From Cohnella phaseoli (GTDB taxonomy: Bacteria; Bacillota; Bacilli; Paenibacillales; Paenibacillaceae), in assembly GCF_003386235.1 (NCBI RefSeq), contig NZ_QRDZ01000044.1, forward strand, positions 1-64,000: a stretch of DNA of 64,000 bases, given 5' to 3'. Under the pieces are notes generated by a model that was not told the origin of the DNA, ran no database searches, and saw only the letters and a list, made by a program, of their open reading frames with translations. Below, one piece after another: positions 40,440-49,786 of this stretch (position 1 is its first letter; the number at the start of each line of letters is the position of its first letter). The translations under genes and the position numbers were made by a program.

Positions 40440-41695
40440 GTTGGTTGGATTTTAGCAGTGACGCATTTATCGCAGCCTTTTTTCTGTATTGCGCGTCCTT
40501 TATCAGCTATGCGATCGCGATCGGCGGCAAGAAGTGGAGCAACCGCAAGCCGGCCGAGCATGCCGCTCGCTGGGGCAAAATCGCCTTCGTGCTTGCCGCG
40601 GTCGGCTGGCTGGCCCACCTGACGTTTTTCTTTACTCGTTGGTACGGCGGCGGCCATATTCCGACGAGCAATATGTATGAATTTATGACGTTCCTCGGCA
40701 TGGCGATCATGTTTGCGTTTATCGTCATCTATGCGATTTACCGCAACATGATGCTTGGCGCGTTTACGCTGCCTCTGGTTATCATCATCATAGCGTACGC
40801 ATCGGTATTTCCGTCCGAGGTTCAACCGCTTATTCCGCCGCTGCAAAGCATATGGCTAAAAATTCACGTGACGATGGCTGCAACGGGCGAGGCGTTCTTC
40901 GCGATCGGATTCGCTGCAGCGCTCGTGCAGTTGATCCGCGTCGTCGATTTTACTCGTACGGATAAGGCGGGACGTCGCGCTCAATTTTGGACGGAGTTTT
41001 CCCTGTACGTGATCATTGTGCTCGTCGGCTTCATTGTAGCGGTATTCGCTTTCCGCGGCGCAGGGTACGAAGCGTCCTTTAAGCAAGAGACGGTCACGAT
41101 CGACGATGCCGGCAATGCGCTCACAAACACAGGCGAAGTGAAGTACACCTTGCCTCCGATAGTTGCGCCGTATAACAGCGAGACAGTCTCTTTCCAATCT
41201 TTCATTGGTCTTGAGAAGCCGCTGTTCGAAGCGCCGTCCTGGATGAACGGAGTCAACGCGGGTCGCAAGCTGAACACGGTTATCTGGTCCGTCATTGCCG
41301 GTTCGCTGCTCTATGGTTTACTGCGGCTCATTACGCGCAAGAAGCTGACGGCGGCGATCAACCCGCACCTTTCGGACATCGATCCCGACGATCTGGAGGA
41401 AATCAGCTATCGCGCCATCGCGATCGGATTCCCGGTGTTTACGCTTGGGGCGCTAATCTTCGCCATGATCTGGGCGGAAATCGCCTGGTCGAGGTTCTGG
41501 GGATGGGATCCGAAGGAAGTGTGGGCGCTTATTACGTGGCTGTTCTATAGTGCTTATTTACATCTTCGCCTGTCGAGAGGCTGGCAGGGAACGAGGTCGG
41601 CTTGGCTTGCCGTCATCGGTTTCCTCGTCGTGATGTTTACGCTGGTCGGCGTGAACCTCGTCATTGCTGGATTGCATTCGTATGCCGGGGTATAA
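40436..41695 (+). CDS. resC: Cytochrome c maturation protein ResC (CcsA/CcsB type)
   Basis: A 419-residue polytopic protein with eight or so helices and the tryptophan-rich heme motif WSRFWGWDPKEVWALITW. External histidines, for example in the YLHLRL helix, are expected heme ligands. It exports and presents heme for cytochrome c assembly together with ResB. TTG 40436 has AGGAGG 8 bases upstream and overlaps the resB stop codon. Confidence 0.94.
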   Translation: MSWLDFSSDAFIAAFFLYCASFISYAIAIGGKKWSNRKPAEHAARWGKIAFVLAAVGWLAHLTFFFTRWYGGGHIPTSNMYEFMTFLGMAIMFAFIVIYAIYRNMMLGAFTLPLVIIIIAYASVFPSEVQPLIPPLQSIWLKIHVTMAATGEAFFAIGFAAALVQLIRVVDFTRTDKAGRRAQFWTEFSLYVIIVLVGFIVAVFAFRGAGYEASFKQETVTIDDAGNALTNTGEVKYTLPPIVAPYNSETVSFQSFIGLEKPLFEAPSWMNGVNAGRKLNTVIWSVIAGSLLYGLLRLITRKKLTAAINPHLSDIDPDDLEEISYRAIAIGFPVFTLGALIFAMIWAEIAWSRFWGWDPKEVWALITWLFYSAYLHLRLSRGWQGTRSAWLAVIGFLVVMFTLVGVNLVIAGLHSYAGV

Positions 41696-41738
41696 TGGGG
41701 CACATAGGGTATAAGAGTCGAGAGGAGCGTTTGGACGC

Positions 41739-42452
41739 ATGAATACGGGAAGTCGGATTTTGGTCGTGGACGATGAGGAACGCATTCGCCGATTGCTGAA
41801 GATGTATCTGGAAAAAGAGGGCTACGAGATCGAAGAGGCGGAGGACGGAGAGACGGCTCTCCGCAAAGCGCAGGATGAGGACTTCGATTTGATCGTGCTC
41901 GACCTGATGCTTCCGGGAATCGACGGGATCGAAGTGTGCTCCCGTCTGCGTCAGCAGAAGGCCACTCCTGTGCTCATGCTGACGGCCAAAGGCGAGGAGG
42001 TCAACCGCGTACAAGGGTTTGAGGTCGGCGCCGACGACTATGTCGTCAAACCGTTCAGTCCGCGGGAAGTTATCTTCCGCATTAAAGCGATTTTGCGGCG
42101 GTCTTCGGCCACGGCGTTCCTGTCGAAGGAATTGAATACGAGCAATAACATCGTCTTCCCTCATCTGGTCATTGAGCATGACGCGCATCGCGTAACGGCG
42201 AGCGGCCAGGAAGTGAATTTGACGCCGAAGGAATACGAATTGCTGCATTATCTGGCCAGCACGCCCGACAAGGTGTTTTCCCGCGAAGAGCTGTTGAAGG
42301 ACGTCTGGAACTACGACTTCTTCGGAGATTTGCGGACGGTGGACACGCACGTCAAACGGCTGCGCGAGAAGCTCAATCGCGTCTCGGCGGAAGCGGCGGC
42401 GATGATTACGACCGTATGGGGCGTGGGCTACAAGCTGGAGGCGACGAAATAA
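41739..42452 (+). CDS. resD: Response regulator ResD
   Basis: A 237-residue OmpR/PhoB-type regulator. Receiver domain with ILVVDDEE, phospho-acceptor Asp55 in LIVLDLMLPG, MLTAKGEE with the conserved Lys; winged-helix output domain ending in GVGYKLE. It activates respiration genes, including res, under oxygen limitation. A TATAAT at 41691-41696, without a clear -35, might give separate resDE transcription. resE follows by 3 bp. Confidence 0.93.
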   Translation: MNTGSRILVVDDEERIRRLLKMYLEKEGYEIEEAEDGETALRKAQDEDFDLIVLDLMLPGIDGIEVCSRLRQQKATPVLMLTAKGEEVNRVQGFEVGADDYVVKPFSPREVIFRIKAILRRSSATAFLSKELNTSNNIVFPHLVIEHDAHRVTASGQEVNLTPKEYELLHYLASTPDKVFSREELLKDVWNYDFFGDLRTVDTHVKRLREKLNRVSAEAAAMITTVWGVGYKLEATK

Positions 42453-42455
42453 CGC

Positions 42456-43913
42456 ATGGCCATTCTGCGAACCGTCGTCGGCAAAATGTGGCTGACGATC
42501 ATGGGCTTGGTCGGCGTTGTCATTATCACCATCGGTTTCTTTTTGCTCGAATATATCGATATCAAATTTGCTAACCCGGTCATGATCAAGCATCTGTTCA
42601 TCTACTCCGGAATCGTCGGCTTTCTGTTAACGACTTTCTTCGCCTTTTTCCTGTTGACCAAAATTACAAACCCGCTTCGCGAAATGAAGGACGCGGCCAA
42701 CCGAGTCGCGCAGGGTGACTATACGACGAGGGTAGCGATTCGATCTACTGACGAGATCGGGGAACTGGCGAATACGTTTAACCAGATGGCTTCGGAGCTG
42801 CAGACGCTGATTCGGGACATTCAACATGAGCGCGATCATCTGAGCAGCGTGCTTCGCAGCATGACGGATTCGGTCATCTCGTTCGATTCCGAGGGCGAGG
42901 TTATTCTAACGAATCCGCAAGGCCAGCAGCTGCTCAAGGATTGGCAGACGGTCGACTGGGCGGAACAGGACGAAGAGTCTCAGCAGCAGGATGAGCGCGT
43001 TCCCGGTCCGCTTCGGGAAACGTTCCGCAACGTCATTGCGGAGGGCAAAGAGCTGACCGTCAAGGTTCATGTCAAAAGCGGGGTTTGGTCGGTCGTCATG
43101 ACTCCGCTCGTCTCGGCCGATTCCGTTCGCGGAGCGGTTGCGGTGCTGCGGGACGTGACCGAGGAATTCCGCGTCGATAAGATGAGGAAGGATTTCGTCG
43201 CCAACGTTTCGCACGAAATCCGTACCCCGCTGTCGATGGTGCAGGGCTACAGCGAGGCGCTCGTGGACGATATCGCGTCAACTCCGGAGGAACGCAGGGA
43301 GCTCGCGCAGGTCATTCACGACGAGTCGCTGCGAATGGGACGGCTGGTGAGAGATCTGCTCGACTTGGCCAGAATGGAAGCCGGCTACTTGGAAATGAAT
43401 TTTCAACCGGTCGACGTAAATGCGCTCGTATCCCGGGTCTATCGAAAGTTCGCCGCGCTTGCGAAGGAGAGGCAGATCAGGCTGACGAAATCGGCGGACG
43501 ACCCGGAGTTGACGCTTGAGGAAGGCGATGCGGATCGTCTGGAGCAGGTGCTGACGAATCTGATGGACAATGCGCTGCGCCATACCCCAGCGGGAGCGGC
43601 GATCGCCCTGGAGGCCAGCCGAGTCTCTGCCGTGCAAGGCAAATGGCTGGAGCTTAAAGTGATCGATCAAGGTCAAGGCATCCCGTACGAGGACTTGCCT
43701 TACGTGTTCGAGCGATTCTACAAAGCGGACAAGGCACGCAAGCGCGAGACGACCGGCGGCGGCACGGGACTTGGACTGGCCATCGTCAAAAATCTGGTCG
43801 TTGCACACGGGGGGACGATTAGCGTATCGAGCGAACCGGGTGCGGGAACGACTTTTACAATTATGCTTCCTATGATGACAACCCGTAGAGCAGGCGGGGG
43901 AAGTTCGCAATAA
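42456..43913 (+). CDS. resE: Sensor histidine kinase ResE
   Basis: A 485-residue membrane kinase. Two N-terminal helices close together (about 8-30 and 45-70, little external loop), HAMP (about 70-120), a PAS-like segment (125-225), HisKA with His253 in NVSHEIRTPLS, and the ATPase domain with NLMDNALRHTP, DQGQGIP and GGGTGLGLAI. It signals the redox or NO state to ResD. Last gene of the res operon; a terminator follows. Confidence 0.93.
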   Translation: MAILRTVVGKMWLTIMGLVGVVIITIGFFLLEYIDIKFANPVMIKHLFIYSGIVGFLLTTFFAFFLLTKITNPLREMKDAANRVAQGDYTTRVAIRSTDEIGELANTFNQMASELQTLIRDIQHERDHLSSVLRSMTDSVISFDSEGEVILTNPQGQQLLKDWQTVDWAEQDEESQQQDERVPGPLRETFRNVIAEGKELTVKVHVKSGVWSVVMTPLVSADSVRGAVAVLRDVTEEFRVDKMRKDFVANVSHEIRTPLSMVQGYSEALVDDIASTPEERRELAQVIHDESLRMGRLVRDLLDLARMEAGYLEMNFQPVDVNALVSRVYRKFAALAKERQIRLTKSADDPELTLEEGDADRLEQVLTNLMDNALRHTPAGAAIALEASRVSAVQGKWLELKVIDQGQGIPYEDLPYVFERFYKADKARKRETTGGGTGLGLAIVKNLVVAHGGTISVSSEPGAGTTFTIMLPMMTTRRAGGGSSQ

Positions 43914-43936
43914 TGAAGAGAAGTTAGCAAGGAAAG

Positions 43937-43990
43937 ATAAGCGATTCGCAACTTGGTTTTCCGCCGAGGCTTGCGGGTCGCTTTATTTAT
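43937..43990 (+). terminator. Terminator of the res operon
   Basis: AAGCGA-TT-CGCAA pairs with TTGCG-GG-TCGCTT, a long stem with one internal loop, followed by TTATTTATT. The tail overlaps the region just before the next gene's RBS. Confidence 0.65.
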
Positions 43991-44002
43991 TGGAGGTGTG
44001 CT

Positions 44003-44638
44003 ATGTGGAGATTATTAGCGATTGTTGCCGCCGTATTTTTAATAGCAGGCTGTCAGAATAAAGCTATTCAAGACCCGTACACCTTGCCTAAGCTCCAACA
44101 AGTGGAGCCGGCAGAACATCAGGTAATCGTTCGACTATTGAACGATGCTATGCTAGGGAAGGAAGTGTACTCTCTCAAAGATTTGGTAGTAGACCCCGAA
44201 TCGTATAAGAACGGCAATATTCAACGCGGCGATGTCGTTTATTTCTTCTATCCGGCTGAAGTTTTATCGAAGTACCCCGAGATTGAACTGCAGCAGGAGT
44301 TGCGAGTAGTAGCCCTAAGCGGCGAAACGATCAGCATGAAATGGGGACAAGTTTTTATCAACGGCGACAAGCTCGACGCTTTCTATGGCAAGGATATGAA
44401 TAATGATGTGAAAGCGTTGAAGAAAAAGCTTAAGGAACCCGATTTGTTTGATTTTGAAAAGGAAAACTTCAATAATTTGATTCGAACGGTTGAAAGCGAA
44501 AATTTGGAGGAGCAGGTTGTTCCCGAAGGCATGTTGTTTTTGCTTGGGGACAATCGAATGCGCGCCTTAGACAGCTACTTTTTCGGACCGATCGCTGAGG
44601 AGAATATTATAGGTAAGGTAATCGGTTATACGAAGTGA
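44003..44638 (+). CDS. Signal-peptidase-I-like lipoprotein, probably inactive
   Basis: A 211-residue predicted lipoprotein (lipobox LIAGC, Cys17). The body follows type I signal peptidase: QRGDVVYFFYP (box with RGD), VVALSGETISMKWGQVFINGDKL, and near the end VPEGMLFLLGDNRMRALDSYFFGPI, the GDNR...DS...G box E. The catalytic parts look lost: the SMxPT serine motif seems replaced by DAML, and the lysine of the usual KRVIG is Leu in ELRVVAL. N-terminal anchoring by lipid rather than a membrane helix is also unusual. Codon use is more AT-rich than in the flanking genes, suggesting separate origin. It stands alone between terminators. RBS TTGGAGGTG precedes ATG 44003. Function unknown. Confidence 0.75.
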   Translation: MWRLLAIVAAVFLIAGCQNKAIQDPYTLPKLQQVEPAEHQVIVRLLNDAMLGKEVYSLKDLVVDPESYKNGNIQRGDVVYFFYPAEVLSKYPEIELQQELRVVALSGETISMKWGQVFINGDKLDAFYGKDMNNDVKALKKKLKEPDLFDFEKENFNNLIRTVESENLEEQVVPEGMLFLLGDNRMRALDSYFFGPIAEENIIGKVIGYTK

Positions 44639-44660
44639 TCGTTTTTTTGATTATGCCAAG

Positions 44661-44706
44661 CCAGGGCAGTCCCGGAGCAGGTAAGGGGGCAGTCCTGGTT
44701 TTTTCA
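44661..44706 (+). terminator. Terminator after the signal-peptidase-like gene
   Basis: CCAGG pairs with CCTGG, with CCC/GGG pairing inside, followed by six T residues. Confidence 0.65.
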
Positions 44707-44715
44707 ATCTATGGT

Positions 44716-44745
44716 TTGAGTATGGACGCGATTTCACAATAATAC
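44716..44745 (+). promoter_or_regulatory. SigA-like promoter of the FtsX-type permease gene
   Basis: TTGAGT (44716-44721), an 18-bp spacer and TAATAC (44740-44745). The leader to ATG 44847 is about 95 nt. Confidence 0.42.
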
Positions 44746-44846
44746 GCTATATGGACGACCGGAGCGCAGCGCTACAATAAATAGAATCCATACGGGAGCG
44801 GACCTGTCCGAATGCTCAGACGACCGGAATCAGAGGAGGGCGAGGC

Positions 44847-47765
44847 ATGGCGCTGATCGTGATGCTGGCGCGCCGGATCATCCAGAACAAGTGGCTCGTT
44901 GCCAGTCTGTTCGCCGGCATTCTCCTGTCCGTAGCGCTAGTCAGCAGCATGCCGATATACGCGGAGGCGAATCTGTCGCGTATGCTGCTCAAAGATTTAG
45001 AGAGATTGCAGCAGGATACGAACGAGTACCCCGGCGCGTATTACGCCAGCATTGAGCTCTCTTCGGAGACGCCGGAGCAGGCGCGAATCAAGATCAACTG
45101 GTTTGATCGATTCATTCGCACGGAAGCGGCGCCGGACTTTCAATTGCCCATTCAGGAGCTGGTCGCGGAGCTTGCCACGCAATCGATGAAGATGAAACGG
45201 GTGAACGATCCGAATCCGCTGACGGATCAAAATATGCAATGGGTGGCGCTCCGGGCGTTCTCCGGTTTGGAAGCGCATATCGAGCTGATTGACGGGCGGA
45301 TGCCGGCTGCCGAGCCGAAAGAGGGCGTATACGAGACGCTGGTGACGGAAAGAGGGCTTGCTCACTATAAGACGGTACTGGGTACGGTGTTCGTAATCGA
45401 CGACGATAGATTGGCCGAGCCGATTAAGCTGAGGCCTGTCGGCGTATTTCGGAAAAAGGCGGATGAGGACCCTTATTTTCGCGCAAACGCATTAAACGAT
45501 ATGAACGGTGCGTTTATTGTGCCGTTTGAGCTGGCGCAGCGGCAGATTGTCAACGAGCAGCGTGTGCCTGTAAGGGCTGCGGGCTGGTACATCGCGCTCG
45601 ACTACTCGCGGATCGAATTGAGGAAGGTACAGCCTTTTCTGGACACGCATGAGCAAATTCGCCGAACGCTGCTCAAATATATGCCGCTCTTCCAGATAGG
45701 AGTCGAAGCGCGGGCGCACGATACGATCGAAGCCTATCCGGAACGCGCCGAGCAGCTGCGCAAGCTGATGTGGGCGCTGAACGCTCCGATTTTGACGCTG
45801 CTGATTTTCTATATGTTTATGGTCGCAAATCTGATTGTCGGTCGGCAAAAAAATGAAATTGCCGTACTGCGCAGCCGAGGGGCGGCGAGATGGCAGATTG
45901 TCGCATTTTATTTAGCCGAAGGTGTGCTGCTGTGCGTCGCAGCCGCAGCCATGGGACCGATTCTCGGAGCCGGAATGACGGAGCTGCTGGGCGCATCCAA
46001 CGGGTTTCTGGAATTTGTGCAGAGAGCGCGCCTGCCGATTCGTCTAACGGAGGAAGCCTATCGCTATGCGGCGGTCGCCGCCTGCGCTTGCCTGGTTACA
46101 TTGATGGTTCCGGCGATCGCGGCCACAAGAGTGACAATCGTCGGTCACAAGCAGCAGATAGCCAGGCGCGTTCAAACGTCGTTATGGCACAAAACGTTTG
46201 TCGATTTTCTTGCGCTCGGAGCCGCCTTCTACGGCCTGTGGACGTTTCGGCGCCGCCTGCACGATCTGCAGCAGCTCGGCTTACACGAAGGGGAGCTGAA
46301 CCTAGATCCGCTGCAGTTTGCCGTACCGGCGCTGTTTATGCTGGGAGCGGGTTTACTGCTGCTGCGACTGTATCCATGGCTGCTCAGGGCGATCTATTGG
46401 CTGGGCCGCAGATGGTGGCCGCCCCCAATCTATGCGGCATTGCTGCAAGTCGGTCGGTCGAGCGGCCAATATCAATTTCTGATGATCTTTCTCATTCTGA
46501 CGATCGCAACCGGCATCTTCAGCGCTTCCGCGGCGCGAACGATTAATGCCAATACCGAGGAGCGGATTCGTTATGCCAACGGTGCGGATCTGGTGCTGAC
46601 GGTCAACTGGGTCAACGATGCCCCTCCGCCGGGCAGGGACGTGATGCGCCCTGAAGCATCGGCGGAACTGGCGGGGCCAAGACGGATTCATTACTTGGAG
46701 CCGGCTTATGAGCCCTACCGCACTTTGCCCGGGGTGGAGCACGCCGCCAAAGTATTCACGAAGTCCGGGGCCGCTTTTGCCGTGGGCGACAAGTCGGGCA
46801 AGGCGACGCTAATCGGCATCGATACGGACGAGTTCGGCAGGACGGCCTGGTTTCGCGATTCGCTGCTGGCCTATTCCTTTAATGAGTATTTGAATTTGAT
46901 CGCTGCCGACACTTCGGCGGTTCTCATCTCCGGTACACTGGCGGATATGACGGGGGCGAAAGCCGGAGACACAATCTGGATCGGCTGGCCGGAGGCGGAG
47001 AGTCAGCCGTTTCAGGTATACGGCGTGCTGGACTACTTTCCGACGTTTAATCCATTGCCACAGTTGGGCGAGGGGGATGGCGACGCCAAGCAAAACGACG
47101 ATGAAATCGACAAGGAAGCGAGCAAGGAAAGCAACAAGACGCCAATGCTCATTGTCGGACATCTGTCGCGCATTCAGTCCCGGCTTGCGCTGGAACCGTA
47201 CGAGATTTGGCTGAAGCTGTCCGATGGAGGAAAGACCGGTCAAGTGTACGAAGGGATTCAAGCGAGAAAGCTGTCGGTGTCCGGCATCGTCAATACGCGG
47301 GAAGAGCTCGTCAGGGCCAAAAACGATCCTTTTTTGCTCGCCCTTAACGGCGTGCTGACTATGGGCTTTGTCCTGGCGATCGGCGTCAGTTTTGCGGGAT
47401 TCCTGCTCTATTGGATTTTATCTTTGAAAGGGCGTACTCAGCAAAACGGCATCATGCGCGCGCTCGGCATGTCGCTAGGCAGCCTGACGTTCATGCTGGC
47501 GGTGGAGCAGCTGTTTACTTCCGGCGCTGCGGTTTTGTTCGGTATTGCCGTAGGCAATGCCGCAAGTCTGCTGTACGTTCCGAATTTTCAGACAGCGTTT
47601 CAGCCGGGCTCCCTTGCACTCCCCTTCACTGCGCGCTTCGAGCTGATCGATCAGCTGAGAATCTGCGCGCTGACCGGCGCGATGCTGGCGACCGGGCTTG
47701 CCGTCCTGTCCGTACTGTTATCCCGCTTGCAGCTTCACCAAGCGCTGAAGCTAGGCGAAGATTAA
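44847..47765 (+). CDS. Large FtsX-family ABC permease without adjacent ATPase
   Basis: A 972-residue membrane protein built as two repeats of the MacB/FtsX type. An N-terminal helix (about 14-34), a large external domain, then three helices (about 305-330, 350-375, 400-425); a further helix pair near 490-510 and 560-580, a second external domain, and three C-terminal helices (about 830-855, 880-905, 935-960). IVLRSRGAARWQIVAFYLAEG-like and MRALGMSLGSL segments are typical of FtsX permeases that act on lipoproteins or extracellular substrates. No ATP-binding subunit is next to it. RBS GAGGAGGGCGAGG precedes ATG 44847. No clear terminator follows. Confidence 0.82.
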   Translation: MALIVMLARRIIQNKWLVASLFAGILLSVALVSSMPIYAEANLSRMLLKDLERLQQDTNEYPGAYYASIELSSETPEQARIKINWFDRFIRTEAAPDFQLPIQELVAELATQSMKMKRVNDPNPLTDQNMQWVALRAFSGLEAHIELIDGRMPAAEPKEGVYETLVTERGLAHYKTVLGTVFVIDDDRLAEPIKLRPVGVFRKKADEDPYFRANALNDMNGAFIVPFELAQRQIVNEQRVPVRAAGWYIALDYSRIELRKVQPFLDTHEQIRRTLLKYMPLFQIGVEARAHDTIEAYPERAEQLRKLMWALNAPILTLLIFYMFMVANLIVGRQKNEIAVLRSRGAARWQIVAFYLAEGVLLCVAAAAMGPILGAGMTELLGASNGFLEFVQRARLPIRLTEEAYRYAAVAACACLVTLMVPAIAATRVTIVGHKQQIARRVQTSLWHKTFVDFLALGAAFYGLWTFRRRLHDLQQLGLHEGELNLDPLQFAVPALFMLGAGLLLLRLYPWLLRAIYWLGRRWWPPPIYAALLQVGRSSGQYQFLMIFLILTIATGIFSASAARTINANTEERIRYANGADLVLTVNWVNDAPPPGRDVMRPEASAELAGPRRIHYLEPAYEPYRTLPGVEHAAKVFTKSGAAFAVGDKSGKATLIGIDTDEFGRTAWFRDSLLAYSFNEYLNLIAADTSAVLISGTLADMTGAKAGDTIWIGWPEAESQPFQVYGVLDYFPTFNPLPQLGEGDGDAKQNDDEIDKEASKESNKTPMLIVGHLSRIQSRLALEPYEIWLKLSDGGKTGQVYEGIQARKLSVSGIVNTREELVRAKNDPFLLALNGVLTMGFVLAIGVSFAGFLLYWILSLKGRTQQNGIMRALGMSLGSLTFMLAVEQLFTSGAAVLFGIAVGNAASLLYVPNFQTAFQPGSLALPFTARFELIDQLRICALTGAMLATGLAVLSVLLSRLQLHQALKLGED

Positions 47766-47810
47766 GCAGATTTATCTAGATAGGTGATGGGCAAATGTTG
47801 GCGGTTGTTT

Positions 47811-47816
47811 TATAAT
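47811..47816 (+). promoter_or_regulatory. Possible -10 element before the metallophosphoesterase pair
   Basis: A perfect TATAAT in an AT-rich 105-bp gap, about 55 bp before ATG 47871. No good -35 hexamer is found at the right distance (TGGGCA is the best). Confidence 0.35.
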
Positions 47817-47870
47817 AACATAAGGAATTCAAAGTAAAAGCAAACAAAAACAACTGGGAGGAATTTACTT

Positions 47871-48800
47871 ATGCCGAGTTTACGTTTTAGAGAAGACGGT
47901 ACTTTTACAATTGTTCAGTTCACCGATTTGCACTGGAAAAACGGGGACGAGAAAGATTTGCAGACGCGCTCGCTTATGGAATTGGTATTGAAAGAGGAAG
48001 CGCCCGATCTGATCGTGTTTACCGGGGACTTGATTTACAGCGAAAACTGCGAAGATCCGAAGCAGTCGCTGCGCGAGGTCGTTCGAACGGCGGAGGAGAG
48101 CGGAATTCCGTGGGCGGCGGTGTTCGGCAATCACGATTCCGAGGTGACTATAACCCGAAGCGAGCTGCTTGACGCATTGCTGACCAGCAAGAACGGGTTG
48201 AGCGGGCATACGCCGAATGTAAGCGGTTATGGAAATTACGCCCTGACGGTCGGGGATAACGACGGAAAAGCCGCGGCCGCCCTATACTTCCTCGACAGCG
48301 GCGACTATTCGGATCTGCCGAACGTGGACGGGTACGCCTGGATCAAGCGGGATCAGATCGAGTGGTACGAAGCGGAGTCGCAGCGATTGGAGAAGATGAA
48401 CGGGGGAACGCCGCTGCCGTCGCTCGCTTTCTTCCATATTCCGCTGCGTGAATACGCCGACGTATGGGAGCGTCAGCCTTGCTTTGGCCACAAGCACGAG
48501 AATGTATGCAGCTCGCAGATCAATTCCGGCTTCTTCGAAGCGATGGTGAAGCGCGGAGATGTTGTCGGTACCTTCGTCGGACACGACCATATTAACGATT
48601 ACTGGGGAGAGATGTTCGGCATCCGTCTTTGTTACGGGAGAGCCTCGGGCTACAATACATACGGCAAAGAGGGGTTCAACCACGGCGCTCGCGTAATCCG
48701 TCTGACCAAGGGAGAGCGTCAGTTCGAGTCCTGGTTGCGGCTCGACGACGGCGTCATCGACCGGCAGACGGGCGGCAATCAGGAGCGGAAAGGAGACTAA
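47871..48800 (+). CDS. Calcineurin-like metallophosphoesterase, first of a pair
   Basis: A 309-residue protein without signal peptide. The metallophosphoesterase motifs are in order: DLH in VQFTDLHW, GDL in VFTGDLIY, GNHDS in VFGNHDSEV, H in FFHIPL and GHDH in VGHDHIND. It resembles the Dcr2/PhoD-like purple acid phosphatase family found beside sugar utilisation genes. The substrate is unknown, perhaps a phosphorylated sugar or nucleotide. RBS CTGGGAGGAA precedes ATG 47871. A paralogue starts 6 bp after its stop. Confidence 0.88.
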   Translation: MPSLRFREDGTFTIVQFTDLHWKNGDEKDLQTRSLMELVLKEEAPDLIVFTGDLIYSENCEDPKQSLREVVRTAEESGIPWAAVFGNHDSEVTITRSELLDALLTSKNGLSGHTPNVSGYGNYALTVGDNDGKAAAALYFLDSGDYSDLPNVDGYAWIKRDQIEWYEAESQRLEKMNGGTPLPSLAFFHIPLREYADVWERQPCFGHKHENVCSSQINSGFFEAMVKRGDVVGTFVGHDHINDYWGEMFGIRLCYGRASGYNTYGKEGFNHGARVIRLTKGERQFESWLRLDDGVIDRQTGGNQERKGD

Positions 48801-48806
48801 GGCTCA

Positions 48807-49766
48807 ATGAGCAGAAAGCTCAGTTTTCGGGACGACGGAACGTTCGTTATCGTGCAATTTTCCGATGTAGAGTTTATCGCCGACGGGGATCACGATCCGG
48901 ACACGCCGGACATCAACGTTGAAACGAGAAGAACGATGGAGACGGTCATTGCCGTCGAACGGCCCGACTTGATCGTATTCGCCGGCGATGTGACGGCCAG
49001 CGCAAGAGGCAACGACCCGCTTGCCTCTTTCCGGCAGGCTATTGCTCCGGCCGAGGAGCGGGGCATTCCGTGGGCGGCGGTGTTCGGCAACCACGATTCC
49101 GAAGGAGCGATCGCCCGCAGCCGAATGCACGAAGAGCAGCTGGCGCATCCACATAACGTCGCCGAAGCGGACCCGCCCGATCTGAGCGGAGCGGGAAACT
49201 TCAGCATTACGCTTGTCGATCGCAGCGGCTCCCCGGCAGCGGAGCTGTATTTTCTGGACAGCGGCGACTACAGCGCGCTTCCATCAATCGGCGGCTACGA
49301 CTGGATTCGCCGGGATCAGATTCGGTGGTACACGGAGCTGTCTCGCGCCAGAGCCGAGGCCAACGGCGGAATTTCGCTGCCTTCGCTCGCCTTCTTTCAC
49401 ATTCCGTTTCCCGAATATCTCGAGGTATGGGAGCAGCAGATTTGCGAAGGTCACTGCTATGAAGGGGTAAGCGCACCCCGGATCAATTCCGGAATGTTCG
49501 CCGCTATGGCGGAAAGAGGCGATATTATGGGCGCCTTCGTCGGGCACGACCATGCCAACGATTACAGCGGAACGCTGCACGGGATTCGTCTTTGCTACGG
49601 CCGTTCGACCCGTTATGTAAGCTACGTTGACGGGGGGCGTCAAGACCGATTCCCGACAGGGGCGCGCGTCATTCGGCTTAAGGCCGGGGAACGCAGCTTC
49701 GAAACTTGGATTCGCCAGAACGACGGCAGCGTCGCCGAGCTGCCTGTGCATCACCCAGAACGCTAA
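48807..49766 (+). CDS. Calcineurin-like metallophosphoesterase, second of a pair, altered first motif
   Basis: A 319-residue paralogue of the preceding gene with the same layout: VFAGDV, VFGNHDSEG, FFHIPFPEY and VGHDHAND. The first motif is DVE (VQFSDVEF) instead of DLH, so one metal-binding histidine is lost; a nearby DGDHD might supply a replacement. The two genes clearly arose by duplication. Activity may be changed or lost. GGAAAGGAG precedes ATG 48807. Confidence 0.85.
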   Translation: MSRKLSFRDDGTFVIVQFSDVEFIADGDHDPDTPDINVETRRTMETVIAVERPDLIVFAGDVTASARGNDPLASFRQAIAPAEERGIPWAAVFGNHDSEGAIARSRMHEEQLAHPHNVAEADPPDLSGAGNFSITLVDRSGSPAAELYFLDSGDYSALPSIGGYDWIRRDQIRWYTELSRARAEANGGISLPSLAFFHIPFPEYLEVWEQQICEGHCYEGVSAPRINSGMFAAMAERGDIMGAFVGHDHANDYSGTLHGIRLCYGRSTRYVSYVDGGRQDRFPTGARVIRLKAGERSFETWIRQNDGSVAELPVHHPER

Positions 49767-49786
49767 CGAGGAAAGGAAGCGATCGG

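Noticed and set aside
41691..41696. Separate SigA promoter for resD
   Set aside because: TATAAT is perfect, but the possible -35 hexamers are 13 or 21 bp away, so it was mentioned with resD and not called.
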